Assembly: GCA_034660995.1 (NCBI GenBank)
Contig: JAYEKL010000064.1
Coordinates: forward strand, 1 to 13,323
Source: JAYEKL01 sp034660995
Lineage (GTDB): Bacteria > Patescibacteriota > Minisyncoccia > JAHIHE01 > JAGLIN01
Length of the DNA stretch: 13,323 nt
Direction: 5' to 3'
This document shows, piece after piece, positions 13,162-13,323 of the stretch. A program made the position numbers and the translations under genes. Each line of letters opens with the position of its first letter. The first letter of the stretch is position 1. The notes below the pieces were generated by a model, which was not told where the DNA came from, did no database searches, and was given only the letters and a program-made list of their open reading frames with translations.

Positions 13162-13323
13162 TTAGTATAAATTAAAAATCAAAATAATGCAAGAGGATGT
13201 GCTAGTCCACCTCATATTGGAAACTAGGTTGTTATTTATTAAATAATCCACAGGAGAAGTTAAATTTAAGCTCCAGTGATATCTTTTGGTATTATACCAT
13301 AGAATCCATTCTATCATCTTTTC
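13162..13323 (-). CDS. Transposase C-terminus (integrase core, IS481/IS3-like), cut by window edge
   Basis: On the minus strand an open frame enters from the right edge and gives 53 residues before TAA at 13164-13162. The start, MIEWILWYNTKRYHWSLNL followed by SPVDYL, is the typical end of DDE integrase-core transposases: Y-N-x-x-R-P-H-x-S-L, then P-x-x-Y. The usual proline of RPH is Tyr here (KRYH). The last part, SNMRWTSTSSC, fits a tail I associate with transposases of candidate phyla. A tgtgttag at 13158-13165 overlaps the stop and could be the element's TGT-type end. Catalytic residues lie outside, so I cannot tell whether the gene is intact. Confidence 0.75.
   Translation of the reverse strand, partial: EKMIEWILWYNTKRYHWSLNLTSPVDYLINNNLVSNMRWTSTSSCIILIFNLY

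Noticed and set aside
3..13323. Possible TGA recoding (as in some candidate phyla)
   Set aside because: No gene here uses TGA as stop, but no gene has an in-frame TGA either, and glycines are encoded by GGN. With eleven stops the lack of TGA may be chance in A+T-rich DNA.

Overview
The window is an A+T-rich bacterial chromosome segment. Its plus strand carries most of a type IV pilus (T4P) assembly and minor-pilin locus, and its right end carries a minus-strand tRNA cluster riddled with palindromic repeats. The gene set (PilN/PilO/PilC-type proteins, four pilin-like proteins and a giant cysteine-rich VWA/LamG surface protein), the lack of Shine-Dalgarno sequences, tRNAs without encoded CCA and a transposase tail of a type I associate with candidate phyla all suggest a Patescibacteria (CPR) lineage. 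This assignment rests on gene style and layout, not on a phylogenetic marker. All eleven visible stop codons are TAA or TAG and no TGA is read through, so there is no sign of TGA recoding.

Layout, plus strand: 3-677 is the C-terminal part of a PilN-like protein with an apparently duplicated C-terminal fold. 771-1361 is PilO-like. 1367-1693 and 1711-2340 are two small single-membrane-span proteins, the second cysteine-rich. 2365-7902 is an 1845-residue exported modular protein occupying the place where other systems have a PilY1-type tip adhesin. After a 289-base spacer with a strong stem-loop comes PilC (8192-9397). Then follow four pilin-like genes: a GspH/FimT-like pseudopilin (9580-10104), a PilV-like (10403-10984), a PilW-like (11074-11640) and a PilX-like protein (11650-12048). 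PilN/PilO would form the inner-membrane alignment complex and PilC the platform. The four minor pilins would prime the pilus and, together with the giant VWA protein, form its tip. PilM, the ATPases PilB/PilT, the prepilin peptidase and a major pilin are not seen and may lie outside.

Right end: the pilus genes run toward a convergent minus-strand cluster of tRNA-fMet, tRNA-Met, a broken tRNA-Asp relic and tRNA-Asp, closed by a perfect intrinsic terminator at 12352-12377. Every spacer in this cluster is filled by a different inverted-repeat element. These include a 182-base MITE-like element with 23-base perfect terminal repeats just upstream of tRNA-fMet, and a second copy of a palindromic element that also sits against the start codon of the first pseudopilin gene. 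The extreme right edge carries the C-terminus of an integrase-core (IS481/IS3-like) transposase.

The most interesting items are the modular adhesin (with a 74-residue module inserted inside a cysteine-rich repeat, and a LamG whose usual leading motif comes last), the doubled PilN fold, the C33 anticodon-loop change in tRNA-fMet, and the families of short palindromes moving through tRNA genes and spacers.
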